Shown piece by piece: positions 1 through 10,665 of a DNA stretch of 64,000 nt. The notes below the pieces were generated by a model. The model was not told the DNA's origin. It saw only the letters and a program-made list of their open reading frames with translations, and ran no database searches. Made by a program: the position numbers and the translations under genes. Location of the stretch: contig NC_090447.1 of the NCBI RefSeq assembly GCF_031143425.1, positions 767,682,409 through 767,746,408 of the forward strand. Direction: 5' to 3'. This DNA is from Pleurodeles waltl (lineage: Eukaryota; Chordata; Amphibia; Caudata; Salamandridae). Numbering within the stretch: position 1 is the first letter of the stretch; every line of letters starts with the position of its first letter.

Positions 1-706
1 TCAATGTACTGATTTCTGTGACCATGTGCCAGAAGAGATCAATTGGAGACTGATTAGAGTTAGCATGCAAAAGCCACTGATGACCCAGTCATCATAACTA
101 TACTCCTCAAAGGCACTCCCTTTCCACCTGTGGGATTTTGAATGTGGTCCTGTTACACAGTCTGTGCCGCTTCAAAAATATTATTTAAAGAAAATATTAT
201 TGCAGAACGGCGCTCACAACCAGTTCCTACAAATTCTTTCATAATAAAATGAGACTTAGGTGAGAATTCTCAATAAGAAAGTGTGAGGAACACAGATATC
301 AGTTCTAAAACCGAAGACTTATTTAAAAAAGAGACACAGTCTCAGAATATCAATTCATGCTCTTTTTCTGTATGAAATATCTTTACACGTCGGGATGACT
401 GCTTTCCACAGTTCATGAAGTCGCACAAAGGTCACTCTCTTTTTAAATATTTCTTACTTTGATCCCAGCCACCAGGAGGAGAAGAGAAAGGCATAACCAA
501 CACTTTGCCTGACAATCCAACTGCTTCACTCAAAGGATTTATGGCTACTCTCTCTCTTTACAATCTAGATGTGCTGTTACCCCTTTGCTTTGGTCTACAT
601 CATTTTCCCCTATCCAATACTCTTAAAGGTATTGCTTCCTTCTGAAGTTCATTCAAAGAAAATGAGGCCAACCCAATAACCCCAGGACCCGCTTATGTTA
701 ATATAA
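1..706. other. AT-rich sequence with no recognised feature
   Basis: I see no open reading frame with coding character, no hairpin and no tandem repeat here. It is probably decayed interspersed repeat because the sequence immediately to its right is repeat-derived. Confidence 0.4.
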
Positions 707-1211
707 CAAGAAATTTCTGGCCCCATGGGGGAAGTGTAGCCTTTGAATCCCACAGCAAAAAACCTTGTGTATCAGCAAGGTTAAAAGAATTTTATATGAG
801 TAGTATTTTATTTAATTATAGACATTAATCAACATATTTAGGGGCTCCCAGGAAAACGGCGCAGTGAAACGTGAATCGTTGAAATAAATATTGTGCTAAG
901 TGTTATATTAAATATATACAAATATATATAGAGTGATCATCAATGGAACCCCTTCAATCCAGGTGTCCAGAAGTCACTTACCTCAATAAAGAATAATCCA
1001 CAAAAACTTAATGTCGACGTTTCCACCCCACAAAGAGAACCAATCAATGAAGGGTCATCATCAAGACAAAAAGTTATATTTTATTAGGTAGCACCTAAAA
1101 TGAACAAAAAAGAATATGAATCAGTCTTCTCCCTTAGCAGAACAATGCTTAAATGAACAGTCGAAGTGGGAGTCAAAGGCCCCACTTCCCCCTTGGGGCC
1201 AGAAATTTCTT
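707..1211. repeat. Inverted pair of ~47-bp segments
   Basis: The segment 707-754 recurs as its reverse complement at 1166-1211, sharing the core AAGAAATTTCTGGCCCCA and the following GGGGGAAGTG stretch. The 771-947 inverted-repeat arm lies between the two copies. The arrangement suggests nested or rearranged copies of one repeat family. Confidence 0.6.
771..947. repeat. Left arm of a long inverted repeat
   Basis: The segment matches the reverse complement of 8747-8935, starting with GCAAGGTTAAAAGAATTTTA and running through GGAAAACGGC, GTGAAACGTGAATCG and AATAAATATTGTG. The arms differ by scattered substitutions and small gaps, so they are old. If the 6-kb LINE between them is removed, the arms would be about 1.9 kb apart, as in a fold-back element or two head-to-head copies of one repeat. 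Confidence 0.7.
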
Positions 1212-2265
1212 GCTATCCTTCTGAGGTTTGGCTGGACTCTGTTAGATGTCTGGGTTCTGGAATGGGGTCCATTTATGGAAGGCTGCACTCACTAAGAGAG
1301 AGTGAAAGAGGAGTAAGGGAAAGAAGAACATGGCGACCCAGTCATCATTCTTGGGGGATCCAAATCACCATCCTAGAATCACCGTATATAACACTAGGTT
1401 GCAGGCCGCTTTGGACTGACGTAGCTGTGGAGTGCCACCTTCAGACTCCCTTGTTCACTATGTGCCCCACATTTCTGCCTTTGGAGTCAGCACAAGTAGG
1501 GACTTCAATACATTGCCGGGCTGGAGAGAACACAGTGCGCGTGTGTGTTTGGCTGGCCCGAGACGGCTGGCCAAAAATACATGTGCCTCTGTTGTCCCTG
1601 TCACGCCCGTGGCCCGCCCCTTTTATAGTATGTCATAGTTTGGACTCTTGCTCTAGGCAAGACTGCTGGTTAAAGGATGACAGCACTTTTGTTTGTAGGC
1701 GACTACGTCTTTCCTACAACAAGTCGCAACTGTTGTCCCAACCTTACCGGCTCACTAGCAGCACCTCACCAGAAACACAATAGTAAAAGGTGATTTGTGG
1801 CAGCCTTTACGCATGGACTCGAGAGTAAGACATCTCAGGGAGTGTCGTAGTTAAACGGAGACTACCCTTTTCTCACAGATATATCATGTCTCATACAAAC
1901 ACAGGCAATGACAAAGATGCAGTAAAGTTTCAATAGTTTTTATTCAACATAACTGCAATTTGCGATAAGTTGCATGGGCTGCAATTACTAGGATAATGAA
2001 TAATGCAAGTAACAGAATTGTGAAGACAAGAGTCATTATTACAAAGACCCCCACCATCCTGCAATGCATAGAAAAGACATACGAGATATAATATGCCCTA
2101 ATGCCCTAATGTGAAAGGCCTAACCTCCTACCTAAAGGAGAGCTGGGTTTGTTAAACCTAATCTGCCAATGCCATGTCCATGAGAGGACCCCCCAACCCT
2201 CGTTACCTTGGAATGAGGTCTCTATCTCAGACTCCGCAGGGACACGAAGACTGGGTCAGCGTCAA
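1212..2265. other. Unclassified interspersed repeat upstream of the LINE
   Basis: There is no convincing gene. The stretch around 1538-1600 contains GGCTGGCCCGAGACGGCTGG, which is closely matched near 15387-15445 in another part of the window, so at least that piece is dispersed repeat. The reading frame at 1166-1783 has no recognisable domain and looks like chance. Confidence 0.4.
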
Positions 2266-2282
2266 GATGACTGCAGCATCGA
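2266..2282. repeat. 5' target-site duplication of the LINE
   Basis: The 17 bases GATGACTGCAGCATCGA recur exactly at 8253-8269, on the other side of the LINE. The last two or three bases could also belong to the first monomer, whose later copies are preceded by GCGA, so the true duplication is 14-17 bp. This fits target-primed reverse transcription by an APE-type LINE. Confidence 0.85.
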
Positions 2283-2704
2283 CACTCGTGGGAGGAGCAT
2301 CCAGGGCAGGAGCCCTTTAAACTTAGATCAGCGCTCCCGCCGCTGCGGGAAGCGCGACACTCGTGGGAGGAGCATCCAGGACAGGAGCCCTTTAAACTTA
2401 GATCAGCGCTCCCGCCGCCACGGGAAGCGCGACACTCGTGGGAGGAGCATCCAGGGCAAGAGCCCTTTAAACTTAGATCAGCGCTCCCGCCGCCGCGGGA
2501 AGCGCAACACTCGTGGGAGGAGCCCTTTAAACTTAGATCAGCGCTCCCGCCGCCGCGGGAAGCGCAACACTCGTGGGAGGAGCATTCAGGGCAGGAGCCC
2601 TTTAAACTTAGATCAGCGCTCCCGCCGCCGCAGGAAGCGCAACACTCGTGGGAGGAGCATCCAGGGCAGGAGCCCTTTAAACTTAGATCAGCGCTCCCGC
2701 CGCG
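2283..2704 (+). promoter_or_regulatory. Tandem 75-bp monomers forming the LINE 5' UTR
   Basis: Units begin at about 2281, 2356, 2431, 2506, 2566 and 2641. Spacing is 75 bp except for one 60-bp unit that lacks 15 bp between two GGAGC repeats, which looks like slippage. Each unit contains ACTCGTGGGAGGAGC, CCTTTAAACTTAGATCAGCG and a GC-rich CTCCCGCCGC segment. The array starts at the target-site duplication and ends 350 bp before ORF1, so it is internal to the element. By analogy with mouse L1 monomers it is probably the promoter; that function is inference. Because 75 and 60 are multiples of three, both strands stay open, giving a meaningless 25-residue periodic frame. Confidence 0.75.
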
Positions 2705-3057
2705 CTGGACGTGCGCGGGCAAAGCCCGGACAAAGCCCGGGCCAAGGGCGGGTCCGTCTTGCGCCCGTCATCGCCAGGAAGAGACTGGGCTGGGCCACCC
2801 CCCCAAAGATTTTTTTGTTACTTGGTCCTGGTATAGAGGTCTCAGGAATTTTCTTTGCTCAGTCTGTCTAGTTTTACTTGATCACAAGCTTCATTCGGCA
2901 TCAAAGGGGCCAGTGGAGCAAGTCTCTATTACCTCTTGCTTCAAGGGCTTCTTTTCTCCCTGATACCATTCGTACCTGATAGTAGGAACCAGGGCTGGGA
3001 CATTCTTTTTTTTCAGACGTGTTTGAAATTATCCAGCTGGGCCATTGGATAGACGAT

Positions 3058-4506
3058 ATGGGGAAGAGGAAGGCCGACGATGTATCAGTACCCCATTCTC
3101 GGGTTAAAAAACCCAAGAAACGTTCTGTTGGGAAAGTGGAGGGATGTTCTACTACAAACCTACAGCAATTCAAAACAATTGATTCATTGTTTGAAGAGGT
3201 TGAGGCTATACTGAGGAGTCCTTCTGTTGCTGGCCCTTCTATACCGGATACCATTTCTTCCAAAAAGATTCCTGATCTCTTTAAGAAAAAAAAACAGATG
3301 CATAGAGTAGAGGTTAAGGCTGATTTACACCCTCCTCCTCACTCCCAGGGTGTAATTCCTTCTCTCTTGGAGATTTCACCATCCTCGATGGAAACAAATG
3401 GATGTTTACCTGTAGAAGGTGCACCTTACTTGAGGTGCACGTCTCCGCCTCCTATTATGATTCCTTGTTCAAATAGGTTTTCGGTTTTGTCCTCTAATTC
3501 TGTAAGTTCGGGACATTCACAAACCTTATTTGTAGAAGGAACTGACAAAGACTCTCTGGATGGAAAGATGGGCAACAACGAAGCTTCTCAGTTAGCTATC
3601 ATTTCTCAGAAACTAGATGATGTTAAGTGTCTGTTGGTATCCTTGACAAACAAAATCTCTGGACTCTATGATCAAAAGTCTGGTTGTAATTGCATTGTGC
3701 CATATGAGTCTGTTCCTTCCTCTGATTCATTGATAGAAACTAAAAAACCTAGTCTTCTTACCTTAGGTGACAAATTGACATCTTCTTCTACACATAACAT
3801 CGCTAGGGGAAGTAACGGTAGGTCTCCAAGGCGTGGTAGGTCTGCCTGTCAGACCATGTCTTCCATCCATGAGCGAGTTCCAAAATTAGGTGCAAGCAAG
3901 TGTGGATCCACCTCTGGACGGGGGGACAAAGGTACTCCTCGCCCAAAAACTTCTCAGTTAAACCTAGGAGGAACGCCCTCTGCAGCAAGTTGTTGTGTTA
4001 GTCCCCGTTCAGCCTCTCACCCTGATTACTTGACACTCTTGCAGACCCGTGACCTCAAGGGAAGGCCAAGAAGGAGGAGGGAAGACGCAATTATATATTT
4101 GACTAGGGTGCCAAAGCTACCTCAGGGCAATAGAGAGTCGAGTGACTCTCTAATTAATAAAGTCACTCATTGGATACGCTCCCAGAGGAACTGTCTCTCT
4201 GTTATCCGGTCTGATATATGTGAGGCCCATAGATATAATCAGTTAGGGTCGGAATTTGATTATATTTCGATTCTTTTTAATGATAGTAGTCTAGTTAATG
4301 ATCTCCTGGCCTTCGACACACGGACAGGTACATTATGTACAGGTAGGGAATCGAATCTTAGACTTAGTAGTCAGCCGCCTGGGGCCCCGTTATGTAGAGG
4401 ATGTTGTACATCTGGAACTATTGTAGCCGGGGTTATTTCTTCTTCAGATAACTCTTCAACATCTAAATCTGAGAACCCTTCCCCCTTACCTTCTGAATTA
4501 GACTGA
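3058..4506 (+). CDS. LINE ORF1 protein
   Basis: This 482-codon frame is the first ORF of the LINE. I chose the ATG at 3058 because the longer frame begins with a GTG at 3019. The N terminus carries a lysine/arginine cluster (KKPKKR, about residues 16-22) resembling a nuclear localisation signal. The middle is serine-rich and low in complexity. Residues about 342-425 alternate predicted strands and helices (AIIYLTRVP..., then YISILFNDSSLVNDLLAF) in a manner compatible with an RRM-like nucleic-acid-binding fold; this is not proven. ORF1 proteins of this kind bind element RNA. The frame is uninterrupted. It ends with TGA at 4504-4506 followed by CTG, and ORF2 continues in the same frame. Confidence 0.75.
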   Translation: MGKRKADDVSVPHSRVKKPKKRSVGKVEGCSTTNLQQFKTIDSLFEEVEAILRSPSVAGPSIPDTISSKKIPDLFKKKKQMHRVEVKADLHPPPHSQGVIPSLLEISPSSMETNGCLPVEGAPYLRCTSPPPIMIPCSNRFSVLSSNSVSSGHSQTLFVEGTDKDSLDGKMGNNEASQLAIISQKLDDVKCLLVSLTNKISGLYDQKSGCNCIVPYESVPSSDSLIETKKPSLLTLGDKLTSSSTHNIARGSNGRSPRRGRSACQTMSSIHERVPKLGASKCGSTSGRGDKGTPRPKTSQLNLGGTPSAASCCVSPRSASHPDYLTLLQTRDLKGRPRRRREDAIIYLTRVPKLPQGNRESSDSLINKVTHWIRSQRNCLSVIRSDICEAHRYNQLGSEFDYISILFNDSSLVNDLLAFDTRTGTLCTGRESNLRLSSQPPGAPLCRGCCTSGTIVAGVISSSDNSSTSKSENPSPLPSELD

Positions 4507-7500
4507 CTGATTGCCCCCTGCACAGTACTTCCTAAAATAGTAAATGATGAGTGTCAACTTACAGGGACTCCATCTCCTGCCTCCCTATTGAGAACTAAGT
4601 CAATATCTACACCTCCCAAAATCAATATTATATCTTGGAATGTTGCAGGAATTAAGTCAAAGTTGGATGACCCGGAATGGGTAAGCCTTGTTAATAAACA
4701 AGATATCTGTCTTTTTCAGGAAACCTGGACTGCAGAACAGTTATCCATACAAGGCTTTACAACCTATTTTTCTGCTGCCCAACCTGCCTCTGGTGGCTTT
4801 GGAAGACAGATAGGAGGGTTAATGATTTTATTGAACAATAAGCTAGAATGTGACCACTCGATGATAAAGTTTAAATCCTATGATCTGCTGGGTGTGCAAC
4901 CCACATTCCGACCTGGATTCAGGATGATAGTTCTGAATACTTATGCAAGATCCGTTTCCCGTGGGTCAGAATCAATTGTTCTTACCCAGCTGACGGATTA
5001 TATACAGCTTCTGGACCCTTTAGATCTTCTGATTATAGCAGGGGATTTTAATTGTTCTTTTGTGTTGGACAATACCATCAGCAATCTGACTACTGAGGAG
5101 GACGAATATTGGGGTGTTCCTCAATCTAAGGAAATTGCGTTTTTGCCCGTTTCCTGTGTTGCATCTCAGTTGTCTTCCCTTTGTCTGAAATATGGCCTGA
5201 GAGAATGTAACGGCCGCACTAAATCTGATTCAGAGCGGGCCATCACTTTCAAGCGAGGGCTTTCCTTTAGTACTATTGATTATATTCTGGTGGACATTAG
5301 GCTATGGTCAAGTTCACTGGACATGGAAATTTTACCTCGCCTAGATAGCGATCATAATCCTCTGTGCCTTGTACTGACCAACCATGCATTTTTAAGAGTC
5401 CAGCACACAACGATCACTAACGTCCCACTCCCTTACCTGAATCATAGACGTTCTCGGGTCTGTTGGCCAAAGGTTGAATCCAACCCGTACTTGATTGGGG
5501 AAATATATTCATCTTTTTTAAAACTCTTTGTAGATTATGAGGAACAAGAAGCCTCTGATATTCCCATTATGGCTATCCACAATAAATTGGTGGATTCCCT
5601 ACAGGGTATCTTCTATAGGGAAATCCTTTCCAAACCGAGACCTGCTGATACCCCTCGTAGGGATTGGTACAATCAGGATTGTGTGCGAGCAAGATCTAAT
5701 TTAAACGAGGCTGTAAAAAACTCTACCCAAGTGGCTATTAAAGAGGCCCGACGTAGGTATGCTAATGCCCTGAAACAAGCAAAAAAAGACTGGGATAATG
5801 AGATATGGCAGAAGCTGCTTGCAGCAGTTAAACACAAAGATGATAGTTCCTTTTGGCGGCTGTTGACTTCTAGTTCGAAAAGAGGCAATGATGACATTGG
5901 TATGTACATACAGCCCGAAAGATGGGTGTCCTATTTTTCTGGAATTTATGCTCTGCCTGCACCGCAAGCTCTGGAGGACCCTGGATATGATGAGTGTTGG
6001 GCTGTCACCAAGACTTCAACTGAGAGCATTGTTTTTACCTTAGCCGAAACAACAGCTGCAATTAATTCTCTGAGGCCAGCCAAAGCCCCTGGTCCAGATA
6101 AGATCCCAGGGGACCTGTTTAAATCAGAACCAAAGATATGGGCATGGTACATCAATTTATTGTCTAATGCCATAGCAGCTGGTAGCCCTATTCCAGATTC
6201 TTGGCGTGGCGCAGAAATAATACCGATTCACAAAAAGGGTGATGTAGGTTTACCTATAAATTATCGACCAATCAGCCTTATCGATATCCTTCAGAAGACG
6301 TTTGCTAAGCAAGTCTTAGATAGGCTTACCGATTGGATCCAAGACAATCAAATTTTATCCTCCCTACAGGCCGGTTTTCGGCCTAAAACTAACACCATGG
6401 ACCAAGTCTTCAGGCTGTCATTATTATTTTGGAAGTATGTCACCCTATCTAAGCAAAAACTTTATGTTGCTTTTGTAGATCTAAGATCTGCATTTGATTT
6501 TGTCCCAAGAGAGAAACTATGGGGAGTATTAAACAAAATCGGTATCCCAGGAAACTTAGTGCATTTAATTCAAATATTACATGAAAAAACATTTGCACAA
6601 GTTAGATGGGGGAATCAGGGGGAACTCACCGACAAAATAGATATTAGGAGAGGAGTGCGCCAGGGCTGTGTTCTTGCCCCAACGCTATTTACATTGTTTA
6701 TCAACGAGGTGGTGCAAGTCGTTACCAACTGCCAAAATGATGCTCCATCCTTGAACAACCATAAAATTCAGATTTTGCTATTTGCTGACGATTCCCTCCT
6801 GATCTCCAGAACTCCTATGGGTCTCCAGGTACTTGTGGATAAGTTTAGTTCGTTTTGTGGTGACTATGGACTTGAACTCAATCATAGCAAAACTAAACTT
6901 ATGACCCTGGGCTGTGGCCCCACTAAGAGATACTCAATTTTCTATAATGGAACCCCCCTAGGCATGGTAAGCTCCATAGATTATTTGGGGGTGAGAATTA
7001 GCAACAATCTGCATTGGGGGGCCCATATCTATAAAAGTTTAGCTCTTCTGGCACAGAGATCTGGGGCCATTCTACGCTTCCACAAGTCTACCTCTGAGAG
7101 AGTGATTACTCCAACTATTACAATTTATCGAGCTTAGGCACAGAGTGCTGCGGTCTATGGGGCAGAAATTTGGGGGTCCTCGAACCCTGGCAAGCTTGCA
7201 GTGGGGGAAAACAACTTTGTAAGGTCAACTTTGGCCTGTCCTCGCAATACCCCACTGCTGCCAATGTTCTGGGACCTTGGCCTCTCACGCATCTCAGATG
7301 CAATTGCCCTACGACCATTGCTTTTCTGGGTCCGTGTATGGACCACCCCTGAGCTATCCACATACAAGGAGTCTATTCAAGACATTCTAGATAGACCAAA
7401 TGTACTTACCATTTCCTGGTTTAACCACATCTCAAAATGGTTTCATAGATTGGGTCTTAGTGAGTTTTGGAGTCATCCAGAAAGTATAAGGAAGGATCAG

Positions 7501-8043
7501 AAGAACCATTTGAAAACTGTTTACTGGATATATGTCAGGGAAAACTACCTGCTGTGCTCAACACACAGCAGATTGACTTCACAATTTTTTTATTTTAAAT
7601 GGTACCTGTATCTGGAACCATTTAGAGATACAATTTTTGACCCATTAAGTAAGAGTCTATATATTCAGTTCAGATATGGTTGTCTGCCTCTTAAATCCTA
7701 CGGTAGCACACGGAGTGTGACTCCAAGACCGGATCTTTGTCCTAGTTGTAATCACATTTCAGAATCTATTGTACATTTTATGTTCATATGCCCTGCTTAT
7801 ATGATTGCGCGACGGAAGTGGTTACGACCTGTGTGCAGGAATATGGGGATAAGACATTGTATTGTTGCCTTAAGGATCATGACGAGGGATACTTCTCTCC
7901 CTCTATCCTGTGCGGTTAGCAAGTATATTGTAGCTGCTTGGCATATACGTATTAAATTTCTGGGGAAAAATGATGATGAGGAACCATTTTTTTTTAAAAA
8001 AAAGTGTTTTAACTGCCAAATGTTAACTATACACCTAGACTGA
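4507..8043 (+). pseudogene. LINE ORF2: endonuclease plus reverse transcriptase, one in-frame stop
   Basis: The frame encodes an APE-type endonuclease (SWNVAG near 4636, QETW, GDFN near 5041, TIDYILVD, SDHNP near 5347) and a reverse transcriptase (RPISLIDILQKTF, AFVDLRSAFDF near 6470, RQGCVLAP, FADDSLL near 6781, LNHSKTKLM). The catalytic motifs are present. A single TAG at 7135-7137 cuts the frame; it then continues in the same phase to TGA at 8041. The downstream part carries CPSC...H...C (CX2CX8HX4C), typical of LINE C termini. No ATG lies near the N terminus: the first 27 codons after ORF1 lack one, so translation may depend on read-through or reinitiation. I see no RNase H domain. Confidence 0.85.
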
Positions 8044-8252
8044 AATAAAACCCCATGTTTAATCTAAATGATAGGTATTAGGGGGTTAGGTGCATTTTTA
8101 AGGAAAGTAATTTTATGTGTTTTAAGGCTGAAACATATGTTATTCTATTTTATTCTTATCTCTTTTTAACTCAATTTCTATTTCCTTTTCATTCAATTGT
8201 TGGTTGTTTTGCTTTTATGGTTGAAAGTAACCGAATAAAGCTATGTGTTGAT
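8044..8252 (+). other. LINE 3' UTR with polyadenylation signal
   Basis: The short 3' UTR runs from the ORF2 stop to the target-site duplication. It has AATAAA at 8234-8239 and ends in a GTTGATGAT tail just before the duplication. Short tandem tails of this type are known for I and related LINE clades. Confidence 0.65.
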
Positions 8253-8269
8253 GATGACTGCAGCATCGA
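8253..8269. repeat. 3' target-site duplication of the LINE
   Basis: It is identical over 17 bp to 2266-2282. The sequence after it (TATCAGCAATGGTGG...) would have been continuous with the sequence before 2266 in the empty site. Confidence 0.85.
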
Positions 8270-8746
8270 TATCAGCAATGGTGGCGATGCCCTATGGTCG
8301 GAATCCCTCTGATTATCTGTCTAAAGTGTGATACATTTTTACAGATCTTCAAGGACCCCTGACATAGGTGGGTTCCCAAACAATAGATAACAGACATGCT
8401 TGGGATGGCAATTAATATAAACAATCCCTCGAAAGTATGGAGAGGGAAAATCCCTAACTGTGAACACCTACTGTTTGTTTGTCTTTGGTGCTTGTTCTTG
8501 ACGCCTTAGTGCGGTGACACTGATAATGTAACTCATAACAAGCGGCCTAACTCTAAACAAGGCAGCCATTTTAGAAGAAATAAATAATTAAATTTGCTAA
8601 GACAGAGCAAGCTAAGTAGGTTAAAAGTCACTAGGTGACGGGGGCACGAGTCTGCAAGCCAAAGGCTAAGCTAACTCCGGTTATCCCATTACAATGAAGT
8701 AGGATTCACTACAAGCAAAAACATAATATACAGAGTTTACAAAAGG
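8270..8746. other. Interspersed repeat downstream of the LINE
   Basis: There is no open frame of note. The sequence is the right half of the repeat that the LINE interrupted and leads directly into the right inverted arm. It has the look of LTR or other non-coding repeat, but I cannot name the family. Confidence 0.4.
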
Positions 8747-8935
8747 ATCCCATTGAAGATGACTCTATATATATTTTTTAACCACAATTTGTATATAATG
8801 TATATAACACTTGGCACAATATTTATTTCACGATTCACGTTTCACTGTGCCGTTTTCCTGGAAGCGCCTAAATATGTTGATTCACGTTCATGTCTATAAT
8901 TAAATAAAATACTACTCAAATAAAATTCTTTTAAC
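8747..8935. repeat. Right arm of a long inverted repeat
   Basis: It is the reverse complement of 771-947, including CGATTCACGTTTCACTGTGC and the GCCGTTTTCCTGG segment. See the left arm for interpretation. Confidence 0.7.
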
Positions 8936-10046
8936 CTTGCTTTGTTTTTACTATAAACATTTTGCAGCTGCTGGTGGGGGGAGGGGGTGACGGTTCTCCG
9001 CCATAAAGGAGGAGCCGCTCCTGGTGAGTGATTGATTGTTTCTATAATTTGTATCATCGCATGTGACTTTATTCCCTTTAGGATTTCTGTTCCTTCATAT
9101 GGCTGCTGGAGGAGCAGGTTATTATATTTAGCAATGCTAAGAGACAAGTCATTTTTGACTGTGGAAAGTGTAGGAGAGCCTATTAGAATATTTTGATGAG
9201 TGCAAAAATGTAGGTAAAATGTAGGTACTGATGGTGTCAGGGAGAAAGCGTTGGTCTTGCCCAAAATTCAAACCCTTCATATTATTCTCAAGGTATTAAG
9301 CAGCTCAGCCAACAACCCAATTGTGCTTTGAGCAGCCAATCTATATTTCAGTTTTCCCTTTGCTGATAGCCAGTGAGCAGGTCCTAGGGTTGGTAAATGA
9401 GGTCCCTGCCATTCTTACATTTACTTATTGTAGTATTTTGGAGATACCTCCCAGACCTTCATCTTGCATAAGATTTGTGTAAAGCGAGTGACTTTCCTAC
9501 TAGACAAACCATATTTCGGTAACTATTGAGGAGTTCAATACATAATTTGTTTCATATATTTACCCAGCATTTTCAAAATGTTACATTGTCTTAACAAAGA
9601 AACCAAAAAACCTGACCCTTTCGTTTCATCCATCTCTGACCTCTTTGAGCAACAACCCCACAACCCCCATGTGAAAGGGAATTGTTTTGTTTGGCTGTCA
9701 TAGACTCATTGGCATGAATACCGGATTCTGAATCCCGTAAATCACTCCTGTGATGTAACTAAAATTGGAAAAAGAAAAGTTGCTATATCATGAAGGAAAG
9801 AGTCTGCGGTTCCCCTCTCTATCCCGGCTGTCCTGAGACTGTAATGAATTTGTTAAATGACAGATGATGGTCGACTATCTCACACACCTTCTCCTGCCTC
9901 TCTGAGATCTCTGCAAATCTGAAGAAGGCATAAGAATGCAAGTAGTGTTCTGTTTCTGCCATCTTCCCTCTTTCCTGTCAGCTTTGGGTCAGCAGGCACC
10001 TGTGGCTGACAGAGCTATTCTAGGCCACACTGAAGCAGCTCTCTGA
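8936..10046. other. Old sequence with a short dispersed module
   Basis: A 140-codon minus-strand frame at 8842-9264 overlaps the inverted arm; I recognise no domain in it and treat it as chance or decayed repeat. The stretch near 8965-9030 (GCAGCTGCTGG ... GGAGGAGCCGCTCCTGG) resembles 15550-15612, so it is a dispersed module. Nothing recognisable follows up to 10046. Confidence 0.4.
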
Positions 10047-10665
10047 GGGCCAGATGTAGGTAGGTTTCCGTTTGCGAGTTGCAAATTGCAAGTCCCAGCG
10101 ACTCGCAATTTGCAACTCGCAAAAGGAAATGCAGAAAGGTGACTCAGGCACCTTCTGTGACTCGCTATGGGGTCGCAAAGACCCACCTCATGAATATTTA
10201 TGAGGTGGGTCGCAGTTTGCGACCCCATAGCGAGTCTAGGCACTCACGGGGATGGTGGCCTGCTGGGGACAGCAGACCACCATATCCATGACTGCTTTCT
10301 TAATAAAGCAGTTTTTCCTTTTCTTTTTGCAGCCCGTTTTCCTTAAATATTTTTTGGGGCATTCACAAAGGGGAAGGGGTCCCATGGGGACCCCTTCCCG
10401 TTTGCGAATGAGTTACCATCCACTTCAAGTGGATGGTAACTGCGAGTTGATTTGCGACCGCTTTCGCGGTTACAAATCAACTCTACATCGCGATGCGGTC
10501 GCAAATAGGAAGGGAACACCCCTTCCTATTTGCAAGTCGGAATCACATTTTGCGAGTCGGTACCGACTCGCAAAATGTGATTCTGCATCGCGTGAGGCCT
10601 TTTGCGCCTCGCAAATGCCGTTTTTCGCCGTTCGCGAGGCGCAAAAGGCTACCTACATCTGGCCC
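10047..10665. mobile_element. Multi-hairpin MITE, copy 1
   Basis: The element is about 619 bp. Its ends are inverted: GGGCCAGATGTAGGTAGG at the left and the complement CCTACATCTGGCCC at the right. The interior is a string of consecutive hairpins, for example 10070-10122, a long stem at about 10160-10235 around ACTCGCTATGGGGTCGCAAA, and stems around 10420-10445, 10445-10480, 10500-10535 and 10590-10650. The ends and neighbours suggest a PIF/Harbinger relationship, but I could not find an exact 3-bp duplication. Related copies lie at 23585-24303 and 27967-28650. Confidence 0.8.

Larger units (their letters stand above)
2283..8252 (+). mobile_element. Nearly full-length non-LTR retrotransposon (APE type, I/Jockey-like)
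   Basis: The element is about 5.97 kb, flanked by an exact 17-bp target-site duplication. It has a tandem monomer array at the 5' end, an ORF1, an ORF2 with apurinic-type endonuclease and reverse transcriptase, a C-terminal CCHC-like motif, and a short 3' UTR. The 3' end has an AATAAA at 8234-8239 and a short GAT-rich tail rather than a long poly(A). The tail and ORF2 sequence suggest the I/Jockey group, perhaps Vingi-like as found in reptiles; the clade is uncertain. The clean ends and near-intact frames indicate a fairly recent insertion into an older repeat. Confidence 0.85.

Noticed and set aside
1166..1783. 205-codon plus-strand frame
   Set aside because: No ATG at its start, no domain, and it overlaps dispersed repeat sequence.
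2222..2722. 166-codon minus-strand cysteine-rich periodic frame
   Set aside because: It is the antisense of the 75-bp monomer array; openness follows from unit length being a multiple of three.
3019..3057. Upstream start for LINE ORF1
   Set aside because: The longer frame begins with GTG; the first ATG at 3058 is preferred for a eukaryotic element.
8842..9264. 140-codon minus-strand frame, considered as a retroelement protein
   Set aside because: No motif could be recognised and it runs through the inverted-repeat arm; chance is more likely.
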